64,000 nt of DNA, from assembly GCF_014646755.1 (NCBI RefSeq), contig NZ_BMNW01000001.1, positions 638,039-702,038 on the forward strand, written 5' to 3'. The position numbers were made by a program, and so were the translations under genes. Numbering within the stretch: the first letter of the stretch is position 1; each line of letters starts with the position of its first letter. The notes below the pieces were generated by a model. The model was not told the DNA's origin. It saw only the letters and a program-made list of their open reading frames with translations, and did not search any database. Origin of the DNA: Pseudomonas asuensis (GTDB lineage: Bacteria; Pseudomonadota; Gammaproteobacteria; Pseudomonadales; Pseudomonadaceae). This document shows, in pieces, positions 53,585 through 63,725 of this stretch.

Positions 53585-53986
53585 ATGAAAGACTGGCTTG
53601 AAGAAATCAATTGGAACAGTGACGGACTCGTACCGGCAATCGCTCAAGACCATCAGAGTGGACGCGTCCTGATGATGGCCTGGATGAACCGTGAATCCCT
53701 GACTTTGACTGTAGCCGAAAACCGTGCCATTTATTGGTCACGTTCAAGGCGTAAGCTATGGCGTAAGGGGGAAGACTCTGGTCATGTACAGAAGCTACAT
53801 GAGCTGCGTCTTGACTGCGACGCTGATGTCGTCATTCTCATGGTTGAGCAGTTAGGCGGTATTGCCTGTCACACAGGACGTGAAAGCTGTTTTTATCGTC
53901 GGTTTGAAGATGGAGCCTGGAAGACGATTGATCCGGTTCTGAAAGATCCCGACGCTATATATACGCCAGGGCACAGCCATGAGTGA
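53585..53986 (+). CDS. hisI: Phosphoribosyl-AMP cyclohydrolase
   Basis: HisI opens the adenine ring of PR-AMP in histidine synthesis. It is the stand-alone 133-aa form, not the HisIE fusion of enterobacteria. The metal-binding DCDADVV and the cysteine motif [16 protein letters not shown] are present, with [19 protein letters not shown] as substrate-binding loop. It overlaps hisE by 8 nt, so the two activities that are fused elsewhere are translationally coupled here. Confidence 0.97.
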   Translation: MKDWLEEINWNSDGLVPAIAQDHQSGRVLMMAWMNRESLTLTVAENRAIYWSRSRRKLWRKGEDSGHVQKLHELRLDCDADVVILMVEQLGGIACHTGRESCFYRRFEDGAWKTIDPVLKDPDAIYTPGHSHE

Positions 53987-54311
53987 TACGCTAAACAAAA
54001 TTGCAGAGGTGCTTGAGTCCCGAAAGGGCGCAGCGCCTGAAAGCTCTTATGTAGCCAGCCTCTACCACAAGGGGCTAAACAAGATCCTTGAGAAGGTAGG
54101 AGAAGAGTCCATAGAAACTATTCTGGCAGCCAAAGATGCGGCCAGCAGTGGAGACTCGAAAGACTTGATCTATGAAACAGCGGATCTCTGGTTTCATAGC
54201 CTGGTCATGCTGGCTGCACTAGGTCAACACCCGCAGGCAGTGCTTGATGAATTGGATCGCCGCTTTGGGCTTTCTGGACATGCTGAAAAAGCTGCTCGAT
54301 CCGAATCCTGA
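53979..54311 (+). CDS. hisE: Phosphoribosyl-ATP pyrophosphatase
   Basis: HisE hydrolyses PR-ATP to PR-AMP and pyrophosphate, the step before HisI. The 110-aa all-alpha MazG-like protein carries the motif [15 protein letters not shown] (EExxE) and [13 protein letters not shown] (ExxD), which bind Mg2+. It starts within hisI and is followed by tatA after 19 nt; the hisIE-tatABC order is common in pseudomonads. Confidence 0.97.
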   Translation: MSDTLNKIAEVLESRKGAAPESSYVASLYHKGLNKILEKVGEESIETILAAKDAASSGDSKDLIYETADLWFHSLVMLAALGQHPQAVLDELDRRFGLSGHAEKAARSES

Positions 54312-54330
54312 TTTTTAATGAGGTAATGTT

Positions 54331-54573
54331 ATGGGTATTTTTGACTGGAAACACTGGATCGTCATCCTGATCGTCGTGGTACTGGTATTTGGTACCAAGC
54401 GCCTTAAGACCTTGGGTACGGATGTAGGTGAATCGATTAAAGGCTTCCGTAAGGCCATGAATACAGAAGAAGAAGACAAGGCCGCCCAGGATCAGCAGAA
54501 GCCGCCGCTTAATCAGCCTCACACAATCGATGCTCAACATCACAAAGTTGAAGAGCCTGTCCGTAAGGATTGA
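54331..54573 (+). CDS. tatA: Sec-independent (Tat) translocase subunit TatA
   Basis: TatA oligomerises to form the passage for folded proteins carrying twin-arginine signals. The 80-aa protein has a short N-terminal membrane helix (about 6-21, [16 protein letters not shown]), the [23 protein letters not shown] hinge and amphipathic helix, and an acidic/polar tail. GAGGTAATGTT precedes the ATG. It is first of tatABC. Confidence 0.96.
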   Translation: MGIFDWKHWIVILIVVVLVFGTKRLKTLGTDVGESIKGFRKAMNTEEEDKAAQDQQKPPLNQPHTIDAQHHKVEEPVRKD

Positions 54574-54582
54574 GTACCTACT

Positions 54583-54966
54583 ATGTTTGGCATCAGCTTC
54601 AGTGAGTTAGTCCTGATAAGCCTGGTCGCCTTGCTGGTTTTAGGTCCAGAACGCCTGCCGGGTGCTGCACGCACTGCAGGCTTGTGGATCGGTCGCCTCA
54701 AGCGTAGCTTCAACAACATACGACAAGAGGTAGAGCGTGAAATTGGTGCCGACGAAATACGGCGCCAGCTTCATACTGAAAACCTTTTGTCTTGGGAGCA
54801 ACGCGACAAGGCTCGACAAGAGACTAGCAATCCAGCACCGTCGGCTGAAACACCAACGCCGCCTAATGATGACCTGCCTGTCGTCAAGTCGGCTCCGCCT
54901 AGTAACGTGGTCCCGCCCTCCAGCGAGTCCAAGGATCAGCCTTCTCCTCCACCGCGAGCCCCATGA
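54583..54966 (+). CDS. tatB: Tat translocase subunit TatB
   Basis: TatB forms the signal-peptide receptor with TatC. The 127-aa protein has the membrane helix [26 protein letters not shown] with the TatB-specific Glu (E8) and the GPERLP hinge. A long amphipathic helix (about 25-70) follows, then a Pro-rich cytoplasmic tail. It is 9 nt downstream of tatA, and its stop overlaps tatC by 4 nt. Confidence 0.96.
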   Translation: MFGISFSELVLISLVALLVLGPERLPGAARTAGLWIGRLKRSFNNIRQEVEREIGADEIRRQLHTENLLSWEQRDKARQETSNPAPSAETPTPPNDDLPVVKSAPPSNVVPPSSESKDQPSPPPRAP

Positions 54967-55754
54967 GCGAAAAAAAACCTGAATATGAAGACCAGGAAAT
55001 GCCTCTGGTCTCTCACTTGACTGAACTGCGGTCGCGCTTGCTGCGTTGTGTGCTGGCGACGTTTCTGATTTTTGCCTGTCTGTTCTACTTCGCCCAGAAG
55101 ATCTACGCCTTCGCGTCAGAACCTATCCGCAGGTTTCTGCCTGAAGGCGCTACGATGATCTCGACAGACGTCACGTCGCCCTTTCTTGCACCTTTCAAGC
55201 TGACGCTTATCGTTTCCTTATTTCTGGCTATGCCAGTTATTCTTTCCCAGGTATGGGGTTTTATTGCGCCTGGTCTGTATAAGCATGAAAAACGCGTTGC
55301 GCTGCCTTTGCTTATTTCCAGCATTTTGCTGTTTTATGCAGGGATGGCTTTTGCTTATTTCTTGGTCTTCCCGCTGATCTTCCATTTCTTTTCAAGCATC
55401 ACGCCGGAAGGCGCCATGATGATGCCGGACCTGAATAGTTATCTGGACTTCATCCTGACGCTATTCTTTGCATTTGGCGCTGCATTTGAAATTCCTGTGG
55501 CTACCGTCCTGCTGATCTGGATTGGTATTGTTGATGTTGCCTATCTTAAGAAGATCCGCCCCTATGTCATTATTGGGTGCTTCGTAGTCGGCATGATCCT
55601 GACCCCGCCTGATGTTCTGTCACAGACCATGCTAGCGATCCCCATGTGGCTGTTGTTTGAGGTTGGCCTTCTGTTTGGGCGCTTCGTTCGTAAACGTGAG
55701 CCACGTGACGAAGAAACCCCTCACGAGGACCAGCCACCAGCGACCCGCCCGTGA
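54963..55754 (+). CDS. tatC: Tat translocase subunit TatC
   Basis: Polytopic receptor core of the Tat system. The 263-aa protein has six membrane helices and the conserved N-terminal [17 protein letters not shown], where the acidic E in HLTELR contacts the RR signal. [25 protein letters not shown] and the C-terminal [27 protein letters not shown] are diagnostic. It overlaps tatB (4 nt) and rsmE (4 nt). Confidence 0.97.
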   Translation: MSEKKPEYEDQEMPLVSHLTELRSRLLRCVLATFLIFACLFYFAQKIYAFASEPIRRFLPEGATMISTDVTSPFLAPFKLTLIVSLFLAMPVILSQVWGFIAPGLYKHEKRVALPLLISSILLFYAGMAFAYFLVFPLIFHFFSSITPEGAMMMPDLNSYLDFILTLFFAFGAAFEIPVATVLLIWIGIVDVAYLKKIRPYVIIGCFVVGMILTPPDVLSQTMLAIPMWLLFEVGLLFGRFVRKREPRDEETPHEDQPPATRP

Positions 55755-56458
55755 ACCTATTGCTGTTAGAACAGGAGGACTTTGTTGAAGAAAACGAAGT
55801 CCTCCTTAAAGACCGACGCTTTGTCCATTTAAAAGACATTCACCAGGCTGAAAGCGGAGACGCCCTACGGGTTGGAATGCTCAATGGCCTAATGGGTGAA
55901 GGCGAAATCCTTGATTTCACATCCAACTCAGCCCGCATCAGGGTTCGCCTGGACCAGCCTGCTCCATGCAAATTACCCATAACACTTGTCCTGGCGCTTC
56001 CGCGCCCCAAGATGCTACGCCGAATATTGCAGGGCATCTCCTGTATGGGCGTACCCCGCTTGATCCTTATCAACAGCTATCGTGTCGAGAAAAGCTTCTG
56101 GCAGACACCTTTTCTTGAATCTTCCGCTATTCGAGAGCAACTGATCCTTGGTTTGGAACAGGCACGCGACACCGTGCTGCCTGAGATCATCATAGAAAAG
56201 CGTTTCAAACCTTTTGCCGAGGATCGCCTCCCCTCGATAGCTAAAGGAACATTAGGACTGACAGGGCACCCTGGTCATTACCCGCCCTGCCCTCGCCAAG
56301 TAGACGGCCCGGTAACCTTAGCAATTGGCCCGGAAGGCGGCTGGATACCTTATGAGGTAGATAAGCTGCATGAAGCAGGGCTTGAGCCTGTTCAGTTAGG
56401 TGAGCGAATCCTTCGTGTAGAAACAGCGGTTACAGCGCTTCTGGCCCGCTTGTTTTAA
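55751..56458 (+). CDS. rsmE: 16S rRNA (uracil-1498-N3)-methyltransferase
   Basis: RsmE methylates U1498 of 16S rRNA. The 235-aa SPOUT-class protein has an N-terminal PUA-like domain (HLKDIHQAESGDALRVGMLNG), LVLALPRPKMLRRILQGISCMGV, and the C-terminal trefoil-knot SAM site LAIGPEGGWIPYEVDKLHEA with LGERILRVETAVTALLA. Its ATG overlaps the tatC stop by 4 nt. It is the last gene of this plus-strand run and ends in a perfect terminator. Confidence 0.95.
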   Translation: MNLLLLEQEDFVEENEVLLKDRRFVHLKDIHQAESGDALRVGMLNGLMGEGEILDFTSNSARIRVRLDQPAPCKLPITLVLALPRPKMLRRILQGISCMGVPRLILINSYRVEKSFWQTPFLESSAIREQLILGLEQARDTVLPEIIIEKRFKPFAEDRLPSIAKGTLGLTGHPGHYPPCPRQVDGPVTLAIGPEGGWIPYEVDKLHEAGLEPVQLGERILRVETAVTALLARLF

Positions 56459-56477
56459 GGGCTTACTCAATATCTAT

Positions 56478-56517
56478 AAAAAAAGCCCTAGTTGTTTTAT
56501 CAACTAGGGCTTTTTTT
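56478..56517. terminator. Bidirectional terminator between rsmE and opgH
   Basis: AAAAAAAGCCCTAGTTG (56478-56494), loop TTTTAT, and its exact 17-nt complement (56501-56517). It serves rsmE (plus) and the convergent opgH (minus, stop at 56534). Confidence 0.95.
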
Positions 56518-56533
56518 ATGCATTATGCCAACC

Positions 56534-59134
56534 TTATCGAGCAGGGCTTGGCACAAGCGAAGCACTATTCCCATCGGTAAGTGCGCTTGATTCACCAGAT
56601 ACAGGAAGCGGCAGGATACGTCGATATGCCTCCACCCAGCGCTCGCGCGCATCACCTGACTGCCAAACATGCAAGTGCAAACGAGACATCCCAACAGGAT
56701 CGCTCAAAATAGCCCACTGAGCGTTCGAGTGATTTTCGGGACCATCCGCCAATACCTTCTCCAGTCGCTGCTGACGTAGTGTCTCGGCCTGAGGAACGAT
56801 CTTGGCATGCCGTGCTTTCGCCATACCACATGCCAGTGCATTGATTACAGGGTCGACTACCGCCTGTAAGAAGCCATGACGAAGAACAGTCTGGTTGTTC
56901 TGCTGCAGGTATTCCTCGGTCGCTACCAATTCGCGGGGCGGATTATATTCCTCCGGGATCAGGAAGAGGCTTGAGCGACGTGCAGCCAGACCATAATTGG
57001 TACGGCTTGATACTACTGATACCACTGCAGAAAGCATCAGCGAAACCACGATAGGCGATAGCCACCAAAGGAAACGCGGATCAAGCCAGGCTACACCAGC
57101 CGTCCAGATAAGGCCCAGCAGTATCTGCGACCCATGACGCTTGAAGGCTTCGCTCCAGGGCGTAGCATCGTCGTCACGCTGAGGCGAGTTCCATTGCACT
57201 GACCAGCCCAAGAAAGCAGCAGTTACGAATACTGTATGGAACAGCATACGAACGGGCGCCAGCAGGACCGAGAAAAGCATTTCCAGCAGCATAGAGCACA
57301 GTAGCTTGAATCCCCCGCCAAACTCTTTTGCTCCCTTAGCCCAGATCAAGATGACGCTAAGCAACTTTGGTAGGAACAACAGAATCAGCGTGGTTGAGAA
57401 CAAGGCAATTGCCTGCTCTGGATGCCACTGCGGCCAGACTGGGAACAGCTGTCGTGGCTGCAGGAAGTATTGCGGCTCCATGAGCTTGTGCACAGCCAGA
57501 AGTGCAGTAGATAGCACTAGGAAAAGGAACCAGAGCGGTGCAGATAAATAAGACATCACACCCGTCAGGAACACCGCACGGTGTACAGGGTGCATGCCTT
57601 TTACCAGGAACAGGCGGAAATTCATCAAGTTCCCATGACACCAACGGCGGTCACGCTTAAGCTCATCCAGCAGATTAGGCGGAAGCTCTTCATAACTGCC
57701 AGGCATGTCATAGGCGATCCAGACGCCCCACCCCGCACGGCGCATCAGTGCAGCTTCAACAAAGTCGTGGGACAGAATATCGCCTGCAAATGAGCCTTTG
57801 CCGGGCAAAGGCGCCAGGGCGCAATGCTCGATAAAAGGCTTCACGCGAATAATCGCGTTATGTCCCCAATAATGGGACTCACCCAGTTGCCAGAAATGCA
57901 GGCCTGCAGTGAAGAGCGGTCCGTATACGCGAGTAGCGAACTGCTGAAGTCGCGCATACAGCGTATCCATACCAGAAGCTTTGGGGGCCGACTGAATGAT
58001 ACCTGCACGCGGGTTAGCTTCCATCAAACGGACAAGGCCCGTCAGACATTCGCCACTCATAACGCTGTCCGCATCCAACACCACCATGTAGCGGTACTGA
58101 CTACCCCAGCGACGGCAGAAATCGTCGATATTACCGCTCTTGCGCTTCACACGACGGCGACGGCGGCGATAGAAAATCTTGCCGTAGCCTTTTACCGCAT
58201 GGCAGAGCTCAAGCCAGGATTTCTGCTCAGCAACACATTTATCCGGATTATTACTGTCACTCAGAATAAAGAAGTCGAAATGCTCAAGCTGCCCTGTTGC
58301 TGCCACAGACTCATAGGTAGCGCGCAAACCGGCAAATACACGGGCCACATCTTCATTGGCGATCGGCATGACAATGGCGGTACGCGCTTCGGGTGCGATA
58401 ACCTCGTCACCTACGGTACTGGCAGAAATACTGTATTTATCCCGTCCGGTCAGTAGCTGCCAGAACCCCATCAGGGCAGTCCAGAAGCCTGCCGATACCC
58501 AACAGAACAGGGTCGCAAACAGTAACAGGATGCTGGTTTGCAATACGTAGGGAAGAACCTGAGTAGCCGATTCCAGAAGCCCTTGGTTCCATACCTCGCC
58601 AAGATCGACCAATGACCAACCCTGATAGGGCAATACTGCTTTCATATACCAGGTAGCGATACCGGTCTGAAGGAGCATGAGTACCAGCAGGATGAAGCGA
58701 CGGAAAGCGCCTACTTTACGCCAATGCGCATGAGCATCCGCTTCTTCATCTGGCGCCTGGCGAGCCTCTTGACCGCGGCCTAACAGACGCTGCCAGATAC
58801 GCACCACAGGGTTGGTACGCCACGGCTCTGGTAACATCGGGGAGCGCGTGATTGCAGGCATGGTACGAATATTGGCACGTCCCTGCGCATCAACGGTGAG
58901 CAGATCACCTTCGGACAGGGCGTCGCCCCATCCCATTTTCAAGCGTGCCTCTACAGAGGCCAGAGCAGGATCGCTTCCTACTGACTCAGTAGTCCCAAGC
59001 TGTCCATGAAGGGAAGCCAAGCCTTCTGCGTCAGTACTCTCCACTCTACTCGCGAGTTGCTTCCGCTCAGTCTCCCCGAGCGGTAAACGCTCGAGGTAGT
59101 CCTGAACGGGTGTTATTTCTTTACGGTTATTCAT
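56534..59134 (-). CDS. opgH: Osmoregulated periplasmic glucan glucosyltransferase OpgH (MdoH)
   Basis: Inner-membrane processive beta-1,2-glucosyltransferase that makes the backbone of periplasmic glucans from UDP-glucose; in enterobacteria it also couples UDP-glucose to cell size. The protein is 866 aa. Membrane helices lie at about 140-165 and 190-225, the GT2 domain has [14 protein letters not shown] (DxD region) and the R-x-x-R-W type motif in [13 protein letters not shown], and helices cluster again at about 510-700. The ATG overlaps the opgG stop by 8 nt, so the opgGH pair is translationally coupled. Confidence 0.95.
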   Translation of the reverse strand: MNNRKEITPVQDYLERLPLGETERKQLASRVESTDAEGLASLHGQLGTTESVGSDPALASVEARLKMGWGDALSEGDLLTVDAQGRANIRTMPAITRSPMLPEPWRTNPVVRIWQRLLGRGQEARQAPDEEADAHAHWRKVGAFRRFILLVLMLLQTGIATWYMKAVLPYQGWSLVDLGEVWNQGLLESATQVLPYVLQTSILLLFATLFCWVSAGFWTALMGFWQLLTGRDKYSISASTVGDEVIAPEARTAIVMPIANEDVARVFAGLRATYESVAATGQLEHFDFFILSDSNNPDKCVAEQKSWLELCHAVKGYGKIFYRRRRRRVKRKSGNIDDFCRRWGSQYRYMVVLDADSVMSGECLTGLVRLMEANPRAGIIQSAPKASGMDTLYARLQQFATRVYGPLFTAGLHFWQLGESHYWGHNAIIRVKPFIEHCALAPLPGKGSFAGDILSHDFVEAALMRRAGWGVWIAYDMPGSYEELPPNLLDELKRDRRWCHGNLMNFRLFLVKGMHPVHRAVFLTGVMSYLSAPLWFLFLVLSTALLAVHKLMEPQYFLQPRQLFPVWPQWHPEQAIALFSTTLILLFLPKLLSVILIWAKGAKEFGGGFKLLCSMLLEMLFSVLLAPVRMLFHTVFVTAAFLGWSVQWNSPQRDDDATPWSEAFKRHGSQILLGLIWTAGVAWLDPRFLWWLSPIVVSLMLSAVVSVVSSRTNYGLAARRSSLFLIPEEYNPPRELVATEEYLQQNNQTVLRHGFLQAVVDPVINALACGMAKARHAKIVPQAETLRQQRLEKVLADGPENHSNAQWAILSDPVGMSRLHLHVWQSGDARERWVEAYRRILPLPVSGESSALTDGNSASLVPSPAR

Positions 59135-60734
59135 TGGCAGGCAACTGATAGCTCCAGGTTTCGGTCAGCGTCTTATCGCCTTCCGCTAACGCAGCGCGTA
59201 TCTCTACGGGCTTGGTAGCGTCCTTTACTTTCAAACGCAGCGTTAAACGCCAGCCTTTGGTGACAGGGTTATAACGAACATTGTTCTCGATCAGATCACC
59301 ATTGTCGTTAAGGCTAACCTGAGAAGCCACTTGTGCATTTTCAGGCAGGTTTTTGAGGACCGGACCTTCAAAGTCAATGATAAAGGCAGTGCTTCCATCT
59401 GGCTGACGCACCAAGTTGGGCTGCTTGACGTCACCGGTAGAGAGGCGAGTCTGCTGGACCCAGGCTACATCAGGAGAATGCAGAGCTGGCTCATCCATGG
59501 TGAAGTGCAGACGATAGCTCAGATCAATAGGCTCACCGGCCTTTGGTAGCGTATCGGGCGTCCAGAAAGCCACGATGTTATCGTTGGTCTCGTCAGGTGT
59601 TGGAATCTCGACCAGCTCAACCTTGCCTTTGCCCCAATCACCTTTAGTTTCGACCCACCCACTAGGACGCAGATCGTAGCGATCATCCAGATCCTGATAG
59701 CGGCTGAATTCTCGGCCACGCTGCAGCAGGCCAAAGCCTTTAGGATTCTCGACTGTATAAGTGCTGATAGAAAGACGCTTGGGATTATTCAGCGGGCGCC
59801 AGATCCACTCGTCATTACCGGCATGAATGGCCAAGCCGTTGGAATCATGCAACGCGGGGCGATAATTGATCTGCGGGCTTGGCTGATTCGGCCCGAACAA
59901 ATACATGCTGGTCAGTGGTGCTATACCCAGCTTGCCAACGTTATCGCGCAGATAAACACGGGCTTGCACATCGACTGTGCTGTCGCTGCCCGGTGTGACG
60001 ACCATTTTATAAGCGCCCGTAGCACGAGGAGAATCCAGCAAGGCGTAGATCACCAGGTTACGACGATCCGGCTGTGGATGCTCTACCCAGAACTCACGGA
60101 AACGAGGAAACTCTTCACCGGAGGGCAAGGCCGTATCGATAGCCAGACCACGAGCAGACAGGCCATACACCTGATCCTTACCCACCACGCGGAAGTAACT
60201 TGCGCCCAACATGGTCACAAATTCATCCTGCTTGTCAGGTTTGTTCAACGGATAGGTGACGCGGAAACCGGCAAATCCCAAATCCTTGAGGGCAGCCTGA
60301 TCCAGCTGCAGATTGCCGAAATCGAAATAAGATGGATCGTACTTGAGCTCGTTGACACCGGTTGCAGTGACTTCGTTGATCTTTACCGGCACGTCAAAAT
60401 GCATGCCCTGGTGATAAAGGTTCAACTGGAACGGTGTTTTCTCTCCAGACCACAGCGCCTTATCCTGGCGAAAGTGGATTTGCTGATAATCAGCATACTT
60501 CATGTCACGGAAGACGGCAGGCAGATTGCTCTTGGGCGCAGCGAATTTTTGCTCGGCAAGACTTTTAGCCTGCGCGGATACGTCATCAAGGCTAAACGCC
60601 CAGGCTTTGGCACCAAACATTGCCATGATGGCTGTGAAACTCAGCACGATGGCTTTAGCCTTACCTGGCTTGGAATTAGTATTCAAATACAACGCAGCCC
60701 CCTTAATCAGCGTACGAATCGTTGAACGACGCAT
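59127..60734 (-). CDS. opgG: Periplasmic glucan biosynthesis protein OpgG (MdoG)
   Basis: Periplasmic partner of OpgH needed for glucan synthesis and, by recent family work, a beta-1,2-glucanase fold. From the ATG at 60734 the protein is 535 aa, somewhat longer than E. coli OpgG (511). It has a long signal region ([17 protein letters not shown] to AMFGAKAWA, about 46 residues) and mature start [61 protein letters not shown] and [20 protein letters not shown] are family segments. The start is uncertain: no clear ribosome site, and the frame opens further upstream at TTG 60821 or GTG 60746. Confidence 0.93.
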   Translation of the reverse strand: MRRSTIRTLIKGAALYLNTNSKPGKAKAIVLSFTAIMAMFGAKAWAFSLDDVSAQAKSLAEQKFAAPKSNLPAVFRDMKYADYQQIHFRQDKALWSGEKTPFQLNLYHQGMHFDVPVKINEVTATGVNELKYDPSYFDFGNLQLDQAALKDLGFAGFRVTYPLNKPDKQDEFVTMLGASYFRVVGKDQVYGLSARGLAIDTALPSGEEFPRFREFWVEHPQPDRRNLVIYALLDSPRATGAYKMVVTPGSDSTVDVQARVYLRDNVGKLGIAPLTSMYLFGPNQPSPQINYRPALHDSNGLAIHAGNDEWIWRPLNNPKRLSISTYTVENPKGFGLLQRGREFSRYQDLDDRYDLRPSGWVETKGDWGKGKVELVEIPTPDETNDNIVAFWTPDTLPKAGEPIDLSYRLHFTMDEPALHSPDVAWVQQTRLSTGDVKQPNLVRQPDGSTAFIIDFEGPVLKNLPENAQVASQVSLNDNGDLIENNVRYNPVTKGWRLTLRLKVKDATKPVEIRAALAEGDKTLTETWSYQLPANE

Positions 60735-60859
60735 TAGGCCATTCACGGATAAGCAGTCGTCGGACTGATAAGATCGCGAATGATTCCGCACAAAGCATGT
60801 CGGTCGTTCCAAACTGCGCAATCATAGACACTTCCAGAAAACCTGTAAGAGTCTGTTGC

Positions 60860-61297
60860 TCAAATAGATAATAAAAATGTTACTGGACCATCATTGGTCA
60901 GCGAAACCTGCATATCAGCGCCAAACTGCCCAGTAGCCACCTGGGCATGACGATAACGCGCCAGCCCTACCAAATGCTGGAATACCGCTGCACCCTGAGC
61001 TGGCGGCGCGGCGGTCGAAAAGCTTGGACGCAAACCACTTTGCGTATCAGCTACCAGTGTGAACTGCGAAACCAGCAGCAACCCCCCCCCTGCATCCGTA
61101 AGCGAACGATTCATTCGCCCTTCCGCGTCTGAAAAGACCCGATAGTTAAGCAGCTTATGCAGCATCTTCTCGCAGGTTGCCTCATTGTCATTTGGTTCTA
61201 TACCGACCAAGGCCAGAAGCCCTTGGTCGATCGCACCTACCACTTCACCTTCTACTTCTACTCGCGCCTGCGTAACGCGCTGTATCAGGACTCTCAT
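60860..61297 (-). CDS. dtd: D-aminoacyl-tRNA deacylase
   Basis: Dtd hydrolyses D-aminoacyl-tRNA (and Gly-tRNA-Ala) using the RNA 2'-OH. The 145-aa protein has [23 protein letters not shown], the SQFTL motif in [12 protein letters not shown], and the C-terminal NDGPVTFLL with the cross-subunit Gly-cisPro motif. It overlaps pip by 4 nt, suggesting a pip-dtd unit; opgG lies downstream after 125 bp. Confidence 0.97.
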   Translation of the reverse strand: MRVLIQRVTQARVEVEGEVVGAIDQGLLALVGIEPNDNEATCEKMLHKLLNYRVFSDAEGRMNRSLTDAGGGLLLVSQFTLVADTQSGLRPSFSTAAPPAQGAAVFQHLVGLARYRHAQVATGQFGADMQVSLTNDGPVTFLLSI

Positions 61298-62259
61298 TCA
61301 GCCTCCGGCGGAACGTTGAGCAACTGTCGTGCCATGGCATCGGTCGAACGTACCAAGGCGTCGCAGATTCCAGGCTCACCGCCTGCATGTCCAGCATCAC
61401 GGATAATTTGCAGTTCGCTGCTTGGCCATGCCTTATGTAGGGCCCAAGCGTTATCCAGCGGACATACTACGTCATACCGACCATGGACAATCACGCCGGG
61501 AATATGAGCAATTTTAGGCATATCCCTGATGAGCTGATCAGGCTCAAGAAACGCATTGTTAACAAAGTAGTGGCACTCGATGCGTGCAATGGACAACGCG
61601 TGTTCTGAAAATCGTTCAACGACATCAGGATTAGGCCGAAGTGTCGCTGTGCGACCCTCCCAGCAAGACCAGGCCCTGGCAGCACCCATTTGCGCAATTT
61701 CATCAGGGCAGCTGAGTCGCTTGTAGTAGGCCTGTATCAGGTTGCCTCTTTCCTGCTCTGGGATAGGCGCCAGATAATCCTGCCAATAATCAGGAAAAAG
61801 ACGGCTTGCTCCATCCTGGTAGAACCAATGGAAGTCTTCTGGGCGGCAGAGGAATATGCCCCTAAGGATCAAGGCATGCACACGATCCGGATATTTTTGA
61901 GCATAGGCTAGCGCAAGGGTTGATCCCCAGGATCCGCCAAAGAGCATCCACTTCTCGATGCCCAAGTGCTCGCGGATACGCTCCATATCAGCGACCAGAT
62001 CCCAGGTCGTGTTTTTTTCCAGACTCGCGTAAGGGGTGGAACGCCCGCAGCCGCGCTGATCAAACGTGACGATACGATAAAGACCTGGGTCAAAGAATCG
62101 CCGGCTCAAGGCATCGCAGCCTGCGCCGGGTCCTCCATGGATGAACAGCACTGGCAGACCATCCGGTGAACCGCTTTCGTCCAGGTAAAGGACATGTGGA
62201 TCGTCTACAGCAAGAGTGTGGCGGGCGTATGGCTTGATTTCCGGATAGAGGCTGTGCAT
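61294..62259 (-). CDS. pip: Prolyl aminopeptidase (proline iminopeptidase)
   Basis: Alpha/beta-hydrolase of peptidase family S33 that removes N-terminal proline from peptides. The 321-aa protein has the oxyanion motif [35 protein letters not shown], the nucleophile elbow [14 protein letters not shown] (Ser at about residue 113), and the late Asp and His in [14 protein letters not shown] and [15 protein letters not shown] precedes the ATG. Its stop overlaps the dtd start by 4 nt; the dtd-pip pairing matches the order in PAO1. Confidence 0.96.
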   Translation of the reverse strand: MHSLYPEIKPYARHTLAVDDPHVLYLDESGSPDGLPVLFIHGGPGAGCDALSRRFFDPGLYRIVTFDQRGCGRSTPYASLEKNTTWDLVADMERIREHLGIEKWMLFGGSWGSTLALAYAQKYPDRVHALILRGIFLCRPEDFHWFYQDGASRLFPDYWQDYLAPIPEQERGNLIQAYYKRLSCPDEIAQMGAARAWSCWEGRTATLRPNPDVVERFSEHALSIARIECHYFVNNAFLEPDQLIRDMPKIAHIPGVIVHGRYDVVCPLDNAWALHKAWPSSELQIIRDAGHAGGEPGICDALVRSTDAMARQLLNVPPEAE

Positions 62260-62361
62260 GTTACTCCCCTTCGGGCTTGTCAGTGGCGATAAAACATCGT
62301 CATATTTATCCGTGCTATAGCCATCATAGCGCTAACCTAACCAAGAAAAGGAATTCTCGTC

Positions 62362-62787
62362 ATGCGTTTAGCTGTTTGCCTGCTCATTTCTTCGCTTCCC
62401 TTATTCCTGACCGGTTGCAAAAGCGACCCTCAGGAAGCACTGAATAAGGCGGCTGATCAATTACAGGCTAACTTAGAAGCCAAGAAAACCGGAGCGGTCT
62501 ATGAGCAATTACATCCGCAGTTTCTGGCTCAACAGCAGAATGATCGCACTTGGGCACGCCAAACCATGGCAGGCATGTTTCTAAAGTACCGAAATATTCA
62601 TATCGTTACCTTTCGCAAAAACAGCCATATCGATGCTACTTACCAGAACAAGGGCTACACGGATGCTGAGGTAGGCATGACTGGAGCCGAAGGGTTACTA
62701 CCTGATGCCGCCCGCCATTACAGCGTAAAACTAGAGTGGTGGAAGGAAGGCGATGACTGGAAGCTGGCACGAGCGGACTGGCAGTAA
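62362..62787 (+). CDS. Putative lipoprotein of unknown function (141 aa)
   Basis: The N-terminus MRLAVCLLISSLPLFLTGCK is a lipoprotein signal with lipobox LTGC (Cys19); Lys at +2 suggests outer-membrane sorting. The mature part is helical at first (QEALNKAADQLQANLEAKKTG) and then beta-rich, ending KLEWWKEGDDWKLARADWQ, which resembles the last strand of NTF2/DUF4440-like folds. I cannot name the family. AAAGGAATT lies 7 nt before the ATG. It is divergent from pip, and a hydrolase gene follows after 64 nt on the same strand. Confidence 0.78.
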   Translation: MRLAVCLLISSLPLFLTGCKSDPQEALNKAADQLQANLEAKKTGAVYEQLHPQFLAQQQNDRTWARQTMAGMFLKYRNIHIVTFRKNSHIDATYQNKGYTDAEVGMTGAEGLLPDAARHYSVKLEWWKEGDDWKLARADWQ

Positions 62788-62851
62788 ATCATCGTTATTA
62801 AAAAGCCTGTATCAACGTACCCATACGTTTATCTCTGCTCAGGACGTTTTC

Positions 62852-63676
62852 ATGCCTCCAGCCGATTCCGTACAACTGCTGATTATCGATCCACAAAACG
62901 ATTTTTGTGATCTCGCAGGTGCCACGCTTCCAGTTCCGGAAGCAAGTGCTGATCTACAAAAAGTTGCCAGCCTGATTAATACATGGGCGCACAGATTAGA
63001 TGCCATCCATGTCACGCTGGACTCTCATCAGCCTCTTCATATTGCCCATCCTGCTTGGTGGCAGGATAGCGAAAGGCTCTCCCCTCCCCCTTTCACCGTT
63101 ATTTCCCTGGACGATATCGAGCAAGGGCGCTGGAAAACCCGAGCTCCAGAAAAGCAGAACCACAGTCTTGAATATGTAAAAGCCTTGGCCCAGCGTGGGC
63201 GGTATCAGTTGACTATCTGGCCAGAACACTGCTTGATTGGAAGCTGGGGTCATAACGTATACCCGCCCCTGCTCGAAGCGCTCAATGAGTGGAGCAGGAC
63301 TCGTTTGAGAACGGTTCACTACATTCCAAAAGGCAGTAATCCCAATACAGAGCATTACTCAGCAATCGCCGCTGAAGTCGCCGATCCTGATGACCCTGGC
63401 ACACAGCTAAACACAGGCCTGCTAGATTGGCTAAAACAGGCCCAGACTGTACTGATCGCAGGCGAAGCCCTTTCTCACTGTGTTGCAGGAACGGTTAGAG
63501 ATATAGCAAGCTACTTTGGTGACTCAAACCTTCATAAGCTGGTAGTGCTCACGGATTGCTCGCATGCGGTACCTGGCTTCGAGCACTTGGCAGAACACTT
63601 TATTGAAGAGATGAAGGCAAAAGGCGTTAGATGCCTGACATGCAAAGAGGCAGAGCACCTTTTCACAACGTCCTGA
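62852..63676 (+). CDS. Nicotinamidase-like cysteine hydrolase (isochorismatase superfamily)
   Basis: The 274-aa protein carries the catalytic triad pattern of the superfamily: D13 in LLIIDPQNDF, K160 in YIPKGSNPN and C210 in ALSHCVAGTV. The metal-site Asp/His are in LDSHQPLHIAHP (D57, H59 and a later His). WPEHCLIGSWG matches the WPxHC block typical of nicotinamidases. It is about 60 residues longer than PncA, with an insert around 75-115, so the substrate may be another amide. The frame opens at 62753 inside the lipoprotein gene, but the ATG at 62852 with AGGAC upstream gives a start just before the first strand. Substrate unproven. Confidence 0.82.
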   Translation: MPPADSVQLLIIDPQNDFCDLAGATLPVPEASADLQKVASLINTWAHRLDAIHVTLDSHQPLHIAHPAWWQDSERLSPPPFTVISLDDIEQGRWKTRAPEKQNHSLEYVKALAQRGRYQLTIWPEHCLIGSWGHNVYPPLLEALNEWSRTRLRTVHYIPKGSNPNTEHYSAIAAEVADPDDPGTQLNTGLLDWLKQAQTVLIAGEALSHCVAGTVRDIASYFGDSNLHKLVVLTDCSHAVPGFEHLAEHFIEEMKAKGVRCLTCKEAEHLFTTS

Positions 63677-63692
63677 TGCTCTGCCGGTGAAA

Positions 63693-63720
63693 ATCGGCCA
63701 TTGCTGGTGCTATGGCCGAT
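63693..63720 (-). terminator. Probable terminator of the PEBP-family gene
   Basis: ATCGGCCAT (63693-63701) and ATGGCCGAT (63712-63720) form a perfect 9-bp stem with a 10-nt loop. On the minus strand the hairpin runs into TTTTC, 5 nt past the stop of the gene at 63726. Confidence 0.6.
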
Positions 63721-63725
63721 AACCA

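Noticed and set aside
59823-60725. 300-codon open frame antisense to opgG
   Set aside because: Mirror of opgG; composition unlike a real protein.
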